Below, piece by piece: positions 19,901 through 28,944 of a DNA stretch of 64,000 nucleotides (position 1 is its first letter; each line of letters begins with the position of its first letter). The notes under the pieces are model-generated. The model had not been told where the DNA came from and searched no databases. It saw nothing but the letters and a program-made list of their open reading frames with translations. A program made the position numbers and the translations under genes. The stretch is taken from contig NZ_LQWV01000012.1 in assembly GCF_001553855.1 (NCBI RefSeq), forward strand, positions 62,001 through 126,000, read 5' to 3'. The stretch comes from Streptococcus gordonii. GTDB lineage: Bacteria > Bacillota > Bacilli > Lactobacillales > Streptococcaceae.

Positions 19901-19934
19901 TCAAGGAACAATCAGTCAAACCCAGAAAGTATAA
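16920..19934 (+). CDS. esaA: EsaA, type VII secretion membrane protein
   Basis: A 1004-residue membrane protein with one N-terminal membrane segment (about residues 9-28), a long extracellular coiled-coil-rich region, and five or so C-terminal helices (from about residue 810). It forms the outward-projecting part of type VIIb secretion in Firmicutes. The segment LNVAIVNEDQAV to TIPSDFSEKV is clearly related to the YhgE/Pip protein at 37737-40160. The ATG has only a weak purine stretch upstream. The Ser/Asp-rich insertion near residues 500-520 is probably surface exposed. Confidence 0.92.
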   Translation: MKNKKIFKYIGNSLLVVLLFTIVTILNISAQNNTTSSDKTKQKTSQQTKLNVAIVNEDQAVRVDKKEYNLGASYVKNIERDNSQNWFVVTRGAADAGLEKGTYQLVLTIPSDFSEKVLDVNSINADKTTVTYKVNAAGNLQVENEANKLAKDIVADLNSQLVDMYMASILSNLYTAQKNVQASSQVQATNIGKYKTNLLDTAINSKNIFPTLYSMTNSSVDANNMLKSNLENFTQSFDTLGTSQTAYDNNFSSLLKQRGEDQISYAAFMDQLMSMSRDSLSSETKKLYDDLQKQQETLGKQIGSSESKDAADAKTYTGLATSVSQKIEDLEKDLKAERDKFKEHQDNIKDFITKKLASYYGVESGDKVTLNQVFEKGGLKDLENSESSIKAELANAIAALPAEDFSGKTFNAFGLSITVPSINYAELKEYGTPSDGTSSDTLNQLAAKAVTSTDAVDGAVAKAKVSWQAPDGVTVDSVSYNGSTVTDGQEINLVENAKFDIRYSVKSASSDTSDSDAASATNTQISITLNGVQSATAAIDIQGVQQAAASYGMQAQRIASAYQQVDSLLKVYSTIEQLKKGDMADALTQLLSEAINANLKDYNDSLSQANSSSDDKDHKETGVRQKLDETLKDLKETAPELKENLEKIALSNKELGTAIDGQLKQYEKLRESLSEIATSQTASTAALAKTDSELSSLNSEFRSLLSTTSGVKASSQSNVQAAESANQIFSNFHRELANAQGNTEKLSSDAETLMAEFNEELAANGNFVESFIKVLNNAYENGVPNEVLLKFLSSPVAQRSSSVKATVNVYRPFTWILLLEIVSLFTAYLFATQNIVRKVKDKFKLDKLHDTDITTVGVLSSLALTIGLAIGIISSIQLSVGREYVPSWVLLLVFASQILVQGQYFLLKHLRVIGMGLAFFMMISFVYLSNAIGTTASLTGFPAFIKDLNALSVLENLLSAYFDGQAAGFFVFFALLIVLGLLAAANIFVKPRSFQGTISQTQKV

Positions 19935-19940
19935 TAGGAT

Positions 19941-20396
19941 ATGAAAAAAATAATTCTCTTGCTTTTTACCGTAGGGGTGTGTGCAGCAGTCTCAGTGGCT
20001 GCTGCGGACGACCTCCAAGATAATAGTTTGCAAATCGATAACTCCAGACTTGAGAGAGAAGAGGAGTTACATTTTGGTGCGCAGTCAGAACGGATTAAGG
20101 CGCTTTTTAATGCCGCAGATCAAAAGAAACTGCAGGAGATACAGCATGATCAGAATAAACAGTTGGCCACAGAAGGGGGACAACTGTTTTCTGCTATACA
20201 GGGGCCAGTTAAGGAAGCCAAAGAAAAGCAGTTATTTCAGTCAAATAGCCAAGCAGTTTCAAAGCTAGAAATTAGCCAGAGAGAAGACGGAACCACTAGC
20301 TGGGGAGATTTTTTGCCAGGAGTTTTCTATATTGGCTTAGTCGTCCTGTTAGTTGGGATTACAGCCTTTATCAGCTATAAGGTGGCTACGGACTGA
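19941..20396 (+). CDS. essA: EssA, type VII secretion membrane protein
   Basis: A 151-residue protein with an N-terminal hydrophobic signal-like segment (MKKIILLLFTVGVCAAVSVA), an acidic extracytoplasmic stretch, and a C-terminal membrane helix (GVFYIGLVVLLVGITAFI, about residues 125-148). Size, topology and position between esaA and esaB match EssA. It is a small subunit of the secretion channel, and its role is poorly defined. AATAGGATATG provides the start context, six bases after esaA. Confidence 0.88.
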   Translation: MKKIILLLFTVGVCAAVSVAAADDLQDNSLQIDNSRLEREEELHFGAQSERIKALFNAADQKKLQEIQHDQNKQLATEGGQLFSAIQGPVKEAKEKQLFQSNSQAVSKLEISQREDGTTSWGDFLPGVFYIGLVVLLVGITAFISYKVATD

Positions 20397-20469
20397 GTTT
20401 CATAAGTGGATCTTTAAAAACTAAAACTCATGACCAGCTATGAGATTGTAAATTAGGAGAATTGAGAGA

Positions 20470-20718
20470 ATGAAGCAACATATCAATATAACCCTACGCC
20501 TATCAGATAGGGATGTCGATATTCGAATTCCTCGACGAATTGAAGTACGTCGGCTGATTCGAGAAATAGATAGCATTTTTGGGCCAGAAGTAAAAAGGCC
20601 AAAATACCAGTTAAGAATTATTAATAAAGGCTTGCTACTTGATGAGGGCAAGTACCTATCAGATTATCCAATTACAACAGGAGATTTAGTAGAGATAGAG
20701 GAGGCATCAGGTGACTGA
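20470..20718 (+). CDS. esaB: EsaB, ubiquitin-like type VII secretion protein
   Basis: An 82-residue cytosolic protein with the beta-grasp YukD/EsaB pattern: HINITLRLSDRDVDIRIPRR, then a helix, then LSDYPITTGDLVEIEE. It is a small regulatory or structural component of type VIIb systems. TTAGGAGAATTGAGAGA precedes the ATG. The end overlaps essB by 8 bases. Confidence 0.92.
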   Translation: MKQHINITLRLSDRDVDIRIPRRIEVRRLIREIDSIFGPEVKRPKYQLRIINKGLLLDEGKYLSDYPITTGDLVEIEEASGD

Positions 20719-21964
20719 GGAAAAATTTGTATACGGAGAACAAACCTTTACCTATGAGAAAAGTGACAAGGAATGGAAATTAAGTTTACGCCGTTCAGAT
20801 GTGGCTACTCAAGACTTACGAGAGTTACTGATTTTGGATTTACACCATCCGCTCTTTTTGGAGCAGACCATGGATGTGGATGAAGATGGCTTAACTTTTA
20901 CCTACCAGCTAGAGCCACATAGTCTCAGCTATGAAGAGGTTAAATCTCGTCCAATCTCAGAAAGGATCCGCTTGGCTCTCAATGTCTTTGCTCTTGAAGC
21001 TGCTTTGGAGCTACCAGTGACTTTTCTTATTCATCCGAGCAACCTCATGATTACCAAGGATGCTCAGGCTAAGATTGCCTATCGTGGGGTTCCAGGCATT
21101 ATGACGCCGGAGGCACTGACTGCTGAGGATTTCCTGCGCCAGGCCAAGTGTTTTGCTGCGACTTTATTTGCGGATGTAGACTTTATGGAACTCTACAATG
21201 GTTCTTTGGAGTTGGAAACATTACCAGACTTTTTGGTTGAACTCCGTGAAGCAGAAGACCAGGCCGCTGCAGTGGCTGTTCTAGAAAAGGCTTATCTAGA
21301 TAAGACCAAGGAAGAAAAAGCGACTCTGATTCAGGTGTCTAGTCGATGGCATCGGGTTTTCAAGTTGGCATCTATCTGGCTGTCAGTAGCTGTTGTTCTT
21401 TTGATCATTCCCTTGATTTATCTCATTTTCCTGCAAAATCCTTTTAAAGAAAAGCTTCTGCAGGCGGATACTGCCTTTATCAAGGTCGATTATAGTGGTG
21501 TTATCACTGAATTGGAAGGGATTGCACCTTCTAGTCTTCCAACGACTCAAAAGTACGAATTGGCCTACTCTTATATTCAAGGGTTAGAATTCTCATCTGA
21601 TCAAAAGAAGGTCATCTTGAATAATGTGAGCCTTAAATCAGATGAGCTCTACCTGATTTACTGGATCCAAATCGGACGCAACACCTTTGAGGATGCTTTG
21701 GATACAGCCAAGCGGATTAATGATAATGACCTCATCCTTTATGCTTTGGCACAGGAAATCAAGCAAGTACGAGAAGATGACAAGCTATCAGGTAAGGATC
21801 GAGAAAGCAAGCTTAGCTCGCTGGAAGGTGAATACAAGAAGTACTGGGATAGTCGGAGCGAACTACTGACAAGTGATTCAAGCTCAAGCGACTCCAGTGA
21901 AAAGGAGGCTTCATCTACAGAAGCTTCAAGTTCAACTGAAACCAGTGCATCTAGCAGTCACTAA
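20711..21964 (+). CDS. essB: EssB, type VII secretion pseudokinase membrane protein
   Basis: A 417-residue protein with an N-terminal cytosolic pseudokinase-like domain (about residues 1-210), a single membrane helix (ASIWLSVAVVLLIIPLIYLI, about 219-240) and an extracellular helical domain. It ends in a low-complexity Ser/Glu/Thr tail (about residues 385-417). EssB is an essential channel component. Its GTG start lies in GAGGCATCAGGTGACTGAG and overlaps esaB. Confidence 0.93.
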   Translation: MTEEKFVYGEQTFTYEKSDKEWKLSLRRSDVATQDLRELLILDLHHPLFLEQTMDVDEDGLTFTYQLEPHSLSYEEVKSRPISERIRLALNVFALEAALELPVTFLIHPSNLMITKDAQAKIAYRGVPGIMTPEALTAEDFLRQAKCFAATLFADVDFMELYNGSLELETLPDFLVELREAEDQAAAVAVLEKAYLDKTKEEKATLIQVSSRWHRVFKLASIWLSVAVVLLIIPLIYLIFLQNPFKEKLLQADTAFIKVDYSGVITELEGIAPSSLPTTQKYELAYSYIQGLEFSSDQKKVILNNVSLKSDELYLIYWIQIGRNTFEDALDTAKRINDNDLILYALAQEIKQVREDDKLSGKDRESKLSSLEGEYKKYWDSRSELLTSDSSSSDSSEKEASSTEASSSTETSASSSH

Positions 21965-21983
21965 GCAGGTCAAGGAGTAAAAA

Positions 21984-24900
21984 ATGACAAAACAAGTAAT
22001 TTTCTATACCCAGGGCCTGCGTTATGAGGTTGAACCCACAGAAGGACGCCAGCTTCTTCTTGGGGCCAGCGAAAAGGCTCAGGTCTATCTGCCTCAGCAG
22101 GAGGAGGAAATTCGACTCAAGGCTGATGGAGACGAGATTTTCTACCAGTTTGGGGAGGAGACTGGCCTCTTGATAGATGGACTGGTACTGAATCAAATCC
22201 GTTTTTGCCTTAGAGATAAAACTCCGACAGTTTATGATCTTTTGGACCAACAAGAGCTACGGATCGGTGCTCAGAGTGGCTCTAGCCTTCAAGTCTCTGA
22301 TGATTTAGAATTGCTCTTGCAAAAAAACGGAGAAAACTGGCATTTAACCAAGTTCAAAGGAACCTTTTATCGAAATAACATTCTAGAAAAACAAGACCAG
22401 TTGCAGCTTTCTTTTGGTGATGAACTCAGCTTTGGTGCTGTAACAATCAAAATCTATCCAGATGAAGTCTGGCTGAGTGGTCCCGTCCAAGCAGCCAAGG
22501 TTCTATCTCTGCGAGGGGCATCTCGCTACGGCTTTTACCCGGACTATCCAGACTATCATCGTTCGCCACGGATTATCTATCGTGGATCTGAAGATAAGAT
22601 GGTCATTAATCCTCCAGGTAAAGAGCCTGGCAAACCAAACGATGAATTGCTTAAGCTCATTGTACCGCCCTTGCTGATGATTGGGGTTGTAATCCTGATT
22701 ACCCTTATCCAGCCTCGGGGGATTTATATCCTGGCGACTATGGCCATGTCTGCAGCTAGTATCGTCTTTTCTGTCAGGACCTTCTTTAAAAATCGGAAGA
22801 AATACAAGGCAGACAAGAAAGAGCGCGTGGACCTTTACCGTCTCTATCTAAAAGACAAGGCTATTGAGCTGACTGACTTGGAACGCAAACAGCGTCAGGG
22901 CATGCTCTATCACTTCCCTAAGGTGGAAGAGCTGACCGAGTTAACTCAACGTTACAGTCACCGTATCTATGAAAAAACACCGCTCCACTTTGACTTTTTG
23001 ACCTATCGTCTAGGCTTGGGGCAGGTTCCGACTTCTTATCAGTTGACCTATGGACAGCAGGAGAGAAGTGGGAAGAAAGATGCGCTTGAAGAGGAGGGCT
23101 TTGCTCTTTATACCAAGCATAAGAAAATCCCTGATTTGCCGATTGTAGCAAATCTTAGCCACGGACCGGTTGGATATGTCGGACCTCGCAATCTAGTCCT
23201 TGAACAGCTCCAGCTCTTGGTCATGCAGTTGAGTGTCTTTCACTCTTATCATGATGTGCAGTTTATCACCATCATGCCAGAGGAAGAGCGAGACCAATGG
23301 AATTGGATGCGTTGGTTACCACATGCAAGCCTGCAGGAAATGAATGTGCGAGGCTTCGTATACAATCAGCGTACTCGTGACCAAGTGCTTAACAGTCTCA
23401 ATCAGATCTTGAAACTCCGTAAGACTCAAAGGGATGAGGCAAGTCGCCAAGAGACGACTCTCTTCAGCCCTCACTATGTGGTCTTAATCACTGATGAAAA
23501 GTTGATTTTGGATCATGTCATCATGGAGTTTTTCACAGAAGACCCGACAGAACTAGGCTGCTCACTCCTCTTCGTCGAAGACGTGATGAGCTCCCTATCT
23601 GAAAATGTCAAAACCGTCATCAATATCAAGGACCGCAATATCGGACAGTTGGTTATGGAAGAAGGGATCCTCAAGGAGACCAACTTCCGCTTGGACCACT
23701 TCCCAGACGGTTATGATAAGGAACAAATTGCACGGACCTTGGCACCGCTCAACCACCTGCAAAATCTCAAGTCTTCTATCCCTGATACAGTTACCTTTAT
23801 GGAGATGTACGGGGCTGAAAGCTTTACGGACTTGAAGGTCTTAGACAGATGGAAGAGTCATGCTCCTTACAAGAGCTTAGCTGTGCCGATCGGTCTTCGA
23901 GGAAAGGATGACCTAGTGCAACTCAACCTCCACGAGAAGGCTCATGGACCGCACGGTTTGATTGCGGGGACGACAGGTTCTGGTAAGTCTGAAACCATCC
24001 AGTCTTATATTCTGAGTCTAGCCGTCAATTTCCACCCGCACGATGTGGGCTTCCTACTCATTGACTATAAGGGTGGGGGGATGGCCCATCTCTTTAAGAA
24101 ACTGCCTCACCTGCTAGGAACCATTACCAACCTAGATGGGGCCCAGTCTATGCGGGCCTTGGTTTCTATCAATGCGGAGCTAAAACGCAGGCAACGTCTC
24201 TTTAACCGCTATGAAGTAAACCACATTAACCAATACCAGAAGAAATTTAAAAATGGTGAAGCCAAAGAACCTCTGCCCCACCTTTTCCTCATCTCAGATG
24301 AGTTCGCCGAGCTTAAGGTTAACCAGCCAGACTTTATGAAAGAGCTGGTTTCTACGGCTCGGGTCGGACGTTCCCTCGGTGTTCACTTGATCCTTGCCAC
24401 TCAAAAACCATCTGGGGTCGTGGATGACCAGATCTGGTCCAACTCTCGTTTCAAGCTAGCTCTCAAGGTAGCAGACCGAAGTGACTCCATGGAAATGCTC
24501 CATACACCAGATGCAGCAGAAATCACACAGGCTGGTCGTGCTTACCTGCAAGTCGGCAACAACGAAGTCTATGAACTCTTCCAATCAGCCTGGTCAGGAG
24601 CAGATTACCAGCCGGACAAGGATGAACTGGGAATCGAAGATCACACAATCTATCGTATCAACGACCTAGGCCAGTATGAAGTCCTCAATCAAGACCTCTC
24701 TGGACTGGATCTAGCAGATGAAATCAAGGAAGTACCGACAGAGCTTGATGCCATTGTCGAAAATATCCAGCTCTTGGCAGAGAACCAAGAGATCGCTCCC
24801 CTACCACAGCCGTGGCTACCACCGCTCCGTGAGCGCATGACGTTAGATGAGCTTGAAGCGGTTGATTTCCATAAGGAATGGAATAAAAAGCCAAGAGATC

Positions 24901-26399
24901 TCGAACTTCTCATCGGGATGGCAGATATCCCGCAAGCACAAAAGCAAGAGCCGGTCTCTATCAATCTATCTAAGGATGGAAACATCCTCTTGTATGGTAG
25001 TCCAGGGACAGGGAAGACGACCTTCCTGCAAAGTGTAGCGATGGATCTAGCTAGAAAGTACAGTCCAAAAGATGTCACACTTTACTTGATGGACTTTGGT
25101 ACGAATGGGCTGGCGCCTTTGAGCCATCTACCTCACGTAGCAGATACCCTACTTTTAGACCAGACGGAGAAAGTGGCTAAGTTTGTCCGAATCATGGAGC
25201 GAGAGCTCAATCGGAGGAAGAAACTCTTATCTGACTACGGTGTGGGGACCATAGACCTCTACCGTCAGGCTAGTGGCCAAGAAGAGCCTACAATTGTCAT
25301 TCTCTTGGATAGCTATGAAGCGATGAAGGAAGAGCCATTTGAAGCAGAGCTCTTCAAGATCTTGATGCGGATATCTCGCGAAGGTCTCAGCATTGGTGTC
25401 CACCTAATCATGACAGCTGGTCGTCAGTCCAACCTGAGAGCTACGCTCTATGCCAACTTCAAGCATCAGATGACTCTTAAGCAAAATGATGTCGGTGAAG
25501 TCCGTACCATTCTAGGGAGCACACCGCTTGCGGCGACCATGGAAGATATCAAGGGACGTATCCTCATGAAACGGGATGAAGTTGATGTCGTCCAACTTGC
25601 CTTGCCAGTCGCAGGTATCAGTGACGCACAAGTCATCAATAACCTGCGTACAGAAGTCGCTCGAATCCAAGAAGCCTGGACAGGTGAAACACCACAGGCT
25701 ATCCCGATGGTACCTGAGGAGTTGACAGAGAAGGACTTCTATAGTCGGGCAGATGTTTTGAAGCTTCTATCTCAAGAAATTATTCCTTTAGGGTTAGATA
25801 TAGAAACTGTCAAACCAATGGGTTGGAATCTAAAGCAAGGGTCTTTTGTATATGTAGCCAATAGTGAGGAGCAAATGAGAACAATGACGAAACAATTTTC
25901 TATTGTTTCATCAAAAATTAATTCTAATGTTTATATTATCGCTCCAAAGTATAACTTAATACCTAATCTTGATGGTTACACAATTGTATCTGACCCCGAA
26001 AATGTGAAAGATTTTATAGAGGCAGTTGAGTTATTAATTTCTGAACGTATGGAGGATCAAGAAAAGGATTTACATACAATCATAGTTATATATGATATGT
26101 CTACTTTAGTAGGAGATTTAAATCACCAGCTACAAGATAGTCTAGCTAATATTATTAAAAATGGCCATAAAGTGGGCTATCCGGTATTTGTTGAAACCGA
26201 TAATCAATTAAGTAAAAAAATTGATTATGCATCCAAAACGGTTCTTCGCATAAAACAAGGTTTAGTTGGATTGAGACTAAATGATCAGTATGTTATAGAC
26301 GTTTTATCTAAACCTCTTAGAGAGGTGGCGTTAGATGAGCAGATTCACTATTTTGTATCACATGGACAGGCAAATAAAATTAAAGTATTAATGGAATAG
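21984..26399 (+). CDS. essC: EssC, FtsK/SpoIIIE-type ATPase of the type VIIb secretion system
   Basis: A 1471-residue motor protein. It has two N-terminal FHA-like domains (about 1-185), two membrane helices (about 226-268), and three ATPase domains. Walker A motifs GTTGSGKSE (about 661) and GSPGTGKTT (about 1004) mark the first two; the third (about 1250-1471) has no recognisable P-loop, as is usual. From about 25740 (residue 1252) codon choice shifts sharply toward A and T and stays so to the stop. That boundary matches the position where EssC variants of S. aureus diverge, and the variable end there goes with different downstream effectors. AAGGAGTAAAAA is the ribosome-binding site. Confidence 0.95.
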   Translation: MTKQVIFYTQGLRYEVEPTEGRQLLLGASEKAQVYLPQQEEEIRLKADGDEIFYQFGEETGLLIDGLVLNQIRFCLRDKTPTVYDLLDQQELRIGAQSGSSLQVSDDLELLLQKNGENWHLTKFKGTFYRNNILEKQDQLQLSFGDELSFGAVTIKIYPDEVWLSGPVQAAKVLSLRGASRYGFYPDYPDYHRSPRIIYRGSEDKMVINPPGKEPGKPNDELLKLIVPPLLMIGVVILITLIQPRGIYILATMAMSAASIVFSVRTFFKNRKKYKADKKERVDLYRLYLKDKAIELTDLERKQRQGMLYHFPKVEELTELTQRYSHRIYEKTPLHFDFLTYRLGLGQVPTSYQLTYGQQERSGKKDALEEEGFALYTKHKKIPDLPIVANLSHGPVGYVGPRNLVLEQLQLLVMQLSVFHSYHDVQFITIMPEEERDQWNWMRWLPHASLQEMNVRGFVYNQRTRDQVLNSLNQILKLRKTQRDEASRQETTLFSPHYVVLITDEKLILDHVIMEFFTEDPTELGCSLLFVEDVMSSLSENVKTVINIKDRNIGQLVMEEGILKETNFRLDHFPDGYDKEQIARTLAPLNHLQNLKSSIPDTVTFMEMYGAESFTDLKVLDRWKSHAPYKSLAVPIGLRGKDDLVQLNLHEKAHGPHGLIAGTTGSGKSETIQSYILSLAVNFHPHDVGFLLIDYKGGGMAHLFKKLPHLLGTITNLDGAQSMRALVSINAELKRRQRLFNRYEVNHINQYQKKFKNGEAKEPLPHLFLISDEFAELKVNQPDFMKELVSTARVGRSLGVHLILATQKPSGVVDDQIWSNSRFKLALKVADRSDSMEMLHTPDAAEITQAGRAYLQVGNNEVYELFQSAWSGADYQPDKDELGIEDHTIYRINDLGQYEVLNQDLSGLDLADEIKEVPTELDAIVENIQLLAENQEIAPLPQPWLPPLRERMTLDELEAVDFHKEWNKKPRDLELLIGMADIPQAQKQEPVSINLSKDGNILLYGSPGTGKTTFLQSVAMDLARKYSPKDVTLYLMDFGTNGLAPLSHLPHVADTLLLDQTEKVAKFVRIMERELNRRKKLLSDYGVGTIDLYRQASGQEEPTIVILLDSYEAMKEEPFEAELFKILMRISREGLSIGVHLIMTAGRQSNLRATLYANFKHQMTLKQNDVGEVRTILGSTPLAATMEDIKGRILMKRDEVDVVQLALPVAGISDAQVINNLRTEVARIQEAWTGETPQAIPMVPEELTEKDFYSRADVLKLLSQEIIPLGLDIETVKPMGWNLKQGSFVYVANSEEQMRTMTKQFSIVSSKINSNVYIIAPKYNLIPNLDGYTIVSDPENVKDFIEAVELLISERMEDQEKDLHTIIVIYDMSTLVGDLNHQLQDSLANIIKNGHKVGYPVFVETDNQLSKKIDYASKTVLRIKQGLVGLRLNDQYVIDVLSKPLREVALDEQIHYFVSHGQANKIKVLME

Positions 26400-26411
26400 A
26401 AGGAGAAAAAA

Positions 26412-26747
26412 ATGACAAGTAAAGAAGATAGGGTAGCAAGTATTAAAGCAAAATTAGATGCTCTTGATGGAGAAATCGAAGCTCTAAAAGCAGCCCAAAA
26501 AGCTTTAAATGATACGAATACTAAAGTAAGTTATAAACCTGACAAGACGAATGTGGATAATTTAAAAGGGAAAAAATATAAAGAAGAAACTGCAGATGAG
26601 AAAGATTATTTAGAAGAACTAGAAAAAGACTTTTCAGCAAAAAAGAGTGAGGTCGATGCAAAACTAACTACTAAAATCAGCACATTAGAATGGGACAAGA
26701 CTTGCGTATCAATCGAATATACATTAGCAAAAATAAATCCATTTTAA
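26412..26747 (+). CDS. Small helical protein of the type VII cargo module, unknown function
   Basis: A 111-residue protein, charged and predominantly helical (KAKLDALDGEIEALKAAQ at the start; a second helix near STLEWDKTCVSIEYTLAKI). It has no membrane segment or signal peptide. Its size and its place directly before a large putative secreted protein resemble the small partner or targeting proteins (Lap/DUF5082-like) of streptococcal and bacillar LXG systems. I do not recognise a family with certainty. A strong ribosome-binding site (AAGGAG) lies 12 bases after essC, so it is in the same operon. AT-rich composition matches the essC 3' end. Confidence 0.6.
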   Translation: MTSKEDRVASIKAKLDALDGEIEALKAAQKALNDTNTKVSYKPDKTNVDNLKGKKYKEETADEKDYLEELEKDFSAKKSEVDAKLTTKISTLEWDKTCVSIEYTLAKINPF

Positions 26748-26766
26748 GAAAACGGAGGGAAATGTC

Positions 26767-28944
26767 ATGACAGATAAAATTAAGGTTAAGGGCAAAAAGT
26801 ACATGTCAGAGAGTTCAGAACTCAAAGAACTATTTGCGACAGAGTATGAGGCGGCAGTAAAGAAGGGCTATCAAGAATTCATGTTGAAGATAGAAGATTC
26901 AGAAGCTGATGCTGTCACGGCTTTCTTAAATCTACTAAATGAGTTACAAGAAATGGTTTATGAAGTTTATCCGCAAACTGTTAAAAAATATGCTAAAGTT
27001 TTAAGTAACTATGTATCAAGTCTTGAATCTGCTGGATTTAATGATGATGAATTAATTCAGTCTATCAAGGGAGATAATGATAGCGTTCAAGCTAAATTGA
27101 AAAAAGAACAATATGACGAAGCAGAAACAGTCAAAAAAGATTTACAAGCTAAATTAGATGCTGCGTTAGATTTGCTGAATGAACCTAAGAGTGATTTTAA
27201 GGGATTTGAAGATGGGTTAACTACATCGCTGAATAGTTTAGCAAGTAATAGAAATCAAACTCATGTCGCACTATCTGGTGCTCAAGATACTGCGATTAAG
27301 GCGCTTCAAGAGTTAGCGGGTATTTTCACGAGATTGAGAGATGCGATGGCAAATGCGAAGCATATTCATGTAGTTAGTGTTGATGAGATTGCTGGCTATA
27401 TGGAACTTAAAAAATTGACTGCTGAAAACATGGGAGATCTTGAAGCAATCCAGGATGAAAATGATGGGAAAATGCTTGCAGCTGCATATTCTAAAGACCC
27501 CTTTAACGAAATGGCAAAAGTACCATCTAAAGGTGTCAGTGTATCTATGATGACAATCGTTAATAGAACCCTGTTTGGTACGATGAAAGGAGACTTAGAT
27601 CAAACAACTCCCGAAAATTTAAATGATATAAAAGCTTTCGTAAATACTTTATTGAAAAATAATTCAGTAGAAGATGTTCAAAGTTATATGGATAAATTAA
27701 TGGAAGCAGGAGATCGATTTGGCATATCATTAACAGCTGTTGGTGTAAGTAAGATACCTGGTTTTCCTAAAAGAAAGGAGAACGAATCAGATGACTCTTA
27801 TCAAAAACGGATAGATGATTTTATAGCGACTCAGGAAAAAATGACACCTGAATTAAGAAAAATACAAAAGGATGTTGAAAAAGCGAATGCTTTGACAAAT
27901 CTGTATTCGGCAATCTATGTCAGAAAGATGGGACATGTTCCTCATAAGATGCCGCATGGGGGGACTTATGAAGAAAAAAGTTCCATTGATAATCTAAAAA
28001 TGGGGAATGGAAATATCACTTTTGATGAAATTAAGAAAAGCCAAACAGAATGGAGAACATTTCCTGATAAGCGTGAAACAGTTACTGTAGGGGTCTTTGA
28101 TACTTATGGAGAAGGTAAAGGACGTGAAATGGCTGCCGAATTGGATAAAATAGAAGAGAAACGTCTAAAAGCCAATCTGAAATTTGTTAGTGATGTAATA
28201 AAGACAGGCGGATACTTAGGTGGACCTGAGACTGTAGCGGTTACTCAAGCTATAGGGGCAGTGTTAGATACCGCTGCAAACTCTGATGGCCCTTCTAATG
28301 CTAGAGATGCTGCAGCTGGTTCTACTGGTTTATTACCTAAAAAATATCAAGCTCCAGTTCGTTCTGGTGCAGGTCTTGTCAAGGCATTTGCTACCTATCA
28401 TTCTGCTTTAGAACAAATTGACGAAGATAAGGAAAATTCCGAAAAAGAAGCATTCAATTCGTTTAACGACGTTGGAGGAGGAAGTGTGTCAACTGGACTT
28501 GAAGGAAACCAAAAGGTAATCTCGACACGTTTTTCTTCAGCTTTTGATTTGCAGTCTGCTCTATCTTATGCAGACTATCAAGAAAATGGCTTGCGAAACA
28601 TCGTTTATCAACAGGCTTTGGTTGAAACGGGTAATAAGAAACAAGCACTAGACAGTTTAAAAGCTTTTGATAAAAAGATGAAAGGCACCAATATTTATAA
28701 TAGTACGGTGACAAACTTTATTAAAGGAGAGAACGTTATTACACCGAAGCCGTCTGAGCTCCAAAATGCGTTTAGTCAAATTCAAGGGGAAAAAATTATT
28801 CCATCTAATGAACATTGGCAAGAGTATCAGGAATCAATCTTAACAGAAGGAAGGGATGCTGATATACCTTATCGTAGTGGAGAGGATATCCGAATCCAAC
28901 ATAATCAGCTGTTTGATCGTTTAGTTGGTTCAGGAGGACAATAA
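26767..28944 (+). CDS. 725-aa putative type VII secretion substrate, unknown family
   Basis: I do not recognise a named family. The N-terminal 215 residues are helical and resemble LXG/WXG-type targeting regions in size and pattern (EYEAAVKKGYQEFML, VYPQTVKKYAKVLSNYV), but no canonical LXG motif is seen. A middle region (about 220-440) is mixed, with MTIVNRTLFGTM and a PGFPKRKENESDDSY stretch. Gly/Ala-rich sequence (about 480-550; GGYLGGPETVAVTQAIGAVLD) could cross or insert into a membrane. The C-terminus ends GSGGQ. It has no signal peptide. Position after essC and before two membrane-anchored paralogues suggests an effector with protective partners; this is inference. CGGAGGG precedes the ATG. 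Confidence 0.6.
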   Translation: MTDKIKVKGKKYMSESSELKELFATEYEAAVKKGYQEFMLKIEDSEADAVTAFLNLLNELQEMVYEVYPQTVKKYAKVLSNYVSSLESAGFNDDELIQSIKGDNDSVQAKLKKEQYDEAETVKKDLQAKLDAALDLLNEPKSDFKGFEDGLTTSLNSLASNRNQTHVALSGAQDTAIKALQELAGIFTRLRDAMANAKHIHVVSVDEIAGYMELKKLTAENMGDLEAIQDENDGKMLAAAYSKDPFNEMAKVPSKGVSVSMMTIVNRTLFGTMKGDLDQTTPENLNDIKAFVNTLLKNNSVEDVQSYMDKLMEAGDRFGISLTAVGVSKIPGFPKRKENESDDSYQKRIDDFIATQEKMTPELRKIQKDVEKANALTNLYSAIYVRKMGHVPHKMPHGGTYEEKSSIDNLKMGNGNITFDEIKKSQTEWRTFPDKRETVTVGVFDTYGEGKGREMAAELDKIEEKRLKANLKFVSDVIKTGGYLGGPETVAVTQAIGAVLDTAANSDGPSNARDAAAGSTGLLPKKYQAPVRSGAGLVKAFATYHSALEQIDEDKENSEKEAFNSFNDVGGGSVSTGLEGNQKVISTRFSSAFDLQSALSYADYQENGLRNIVYQQALVETGNKKQALDSLKAFDKKMKGTNIYNSTVTNFIKGENVITPKPSELQNAFSQIQGEKIIPSNEHWQEYQESILTEGRDADIPYRSGEDIRIQHNQLFDRLVGSGGQ

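Noticed and set aside
24689..25078. 129-codon antisense frame inside essC
   Set aside because: It lies over the conserved second ATPase domain, is Ser/Arg-rich in the manner of a shadow frame, and has no start signals.
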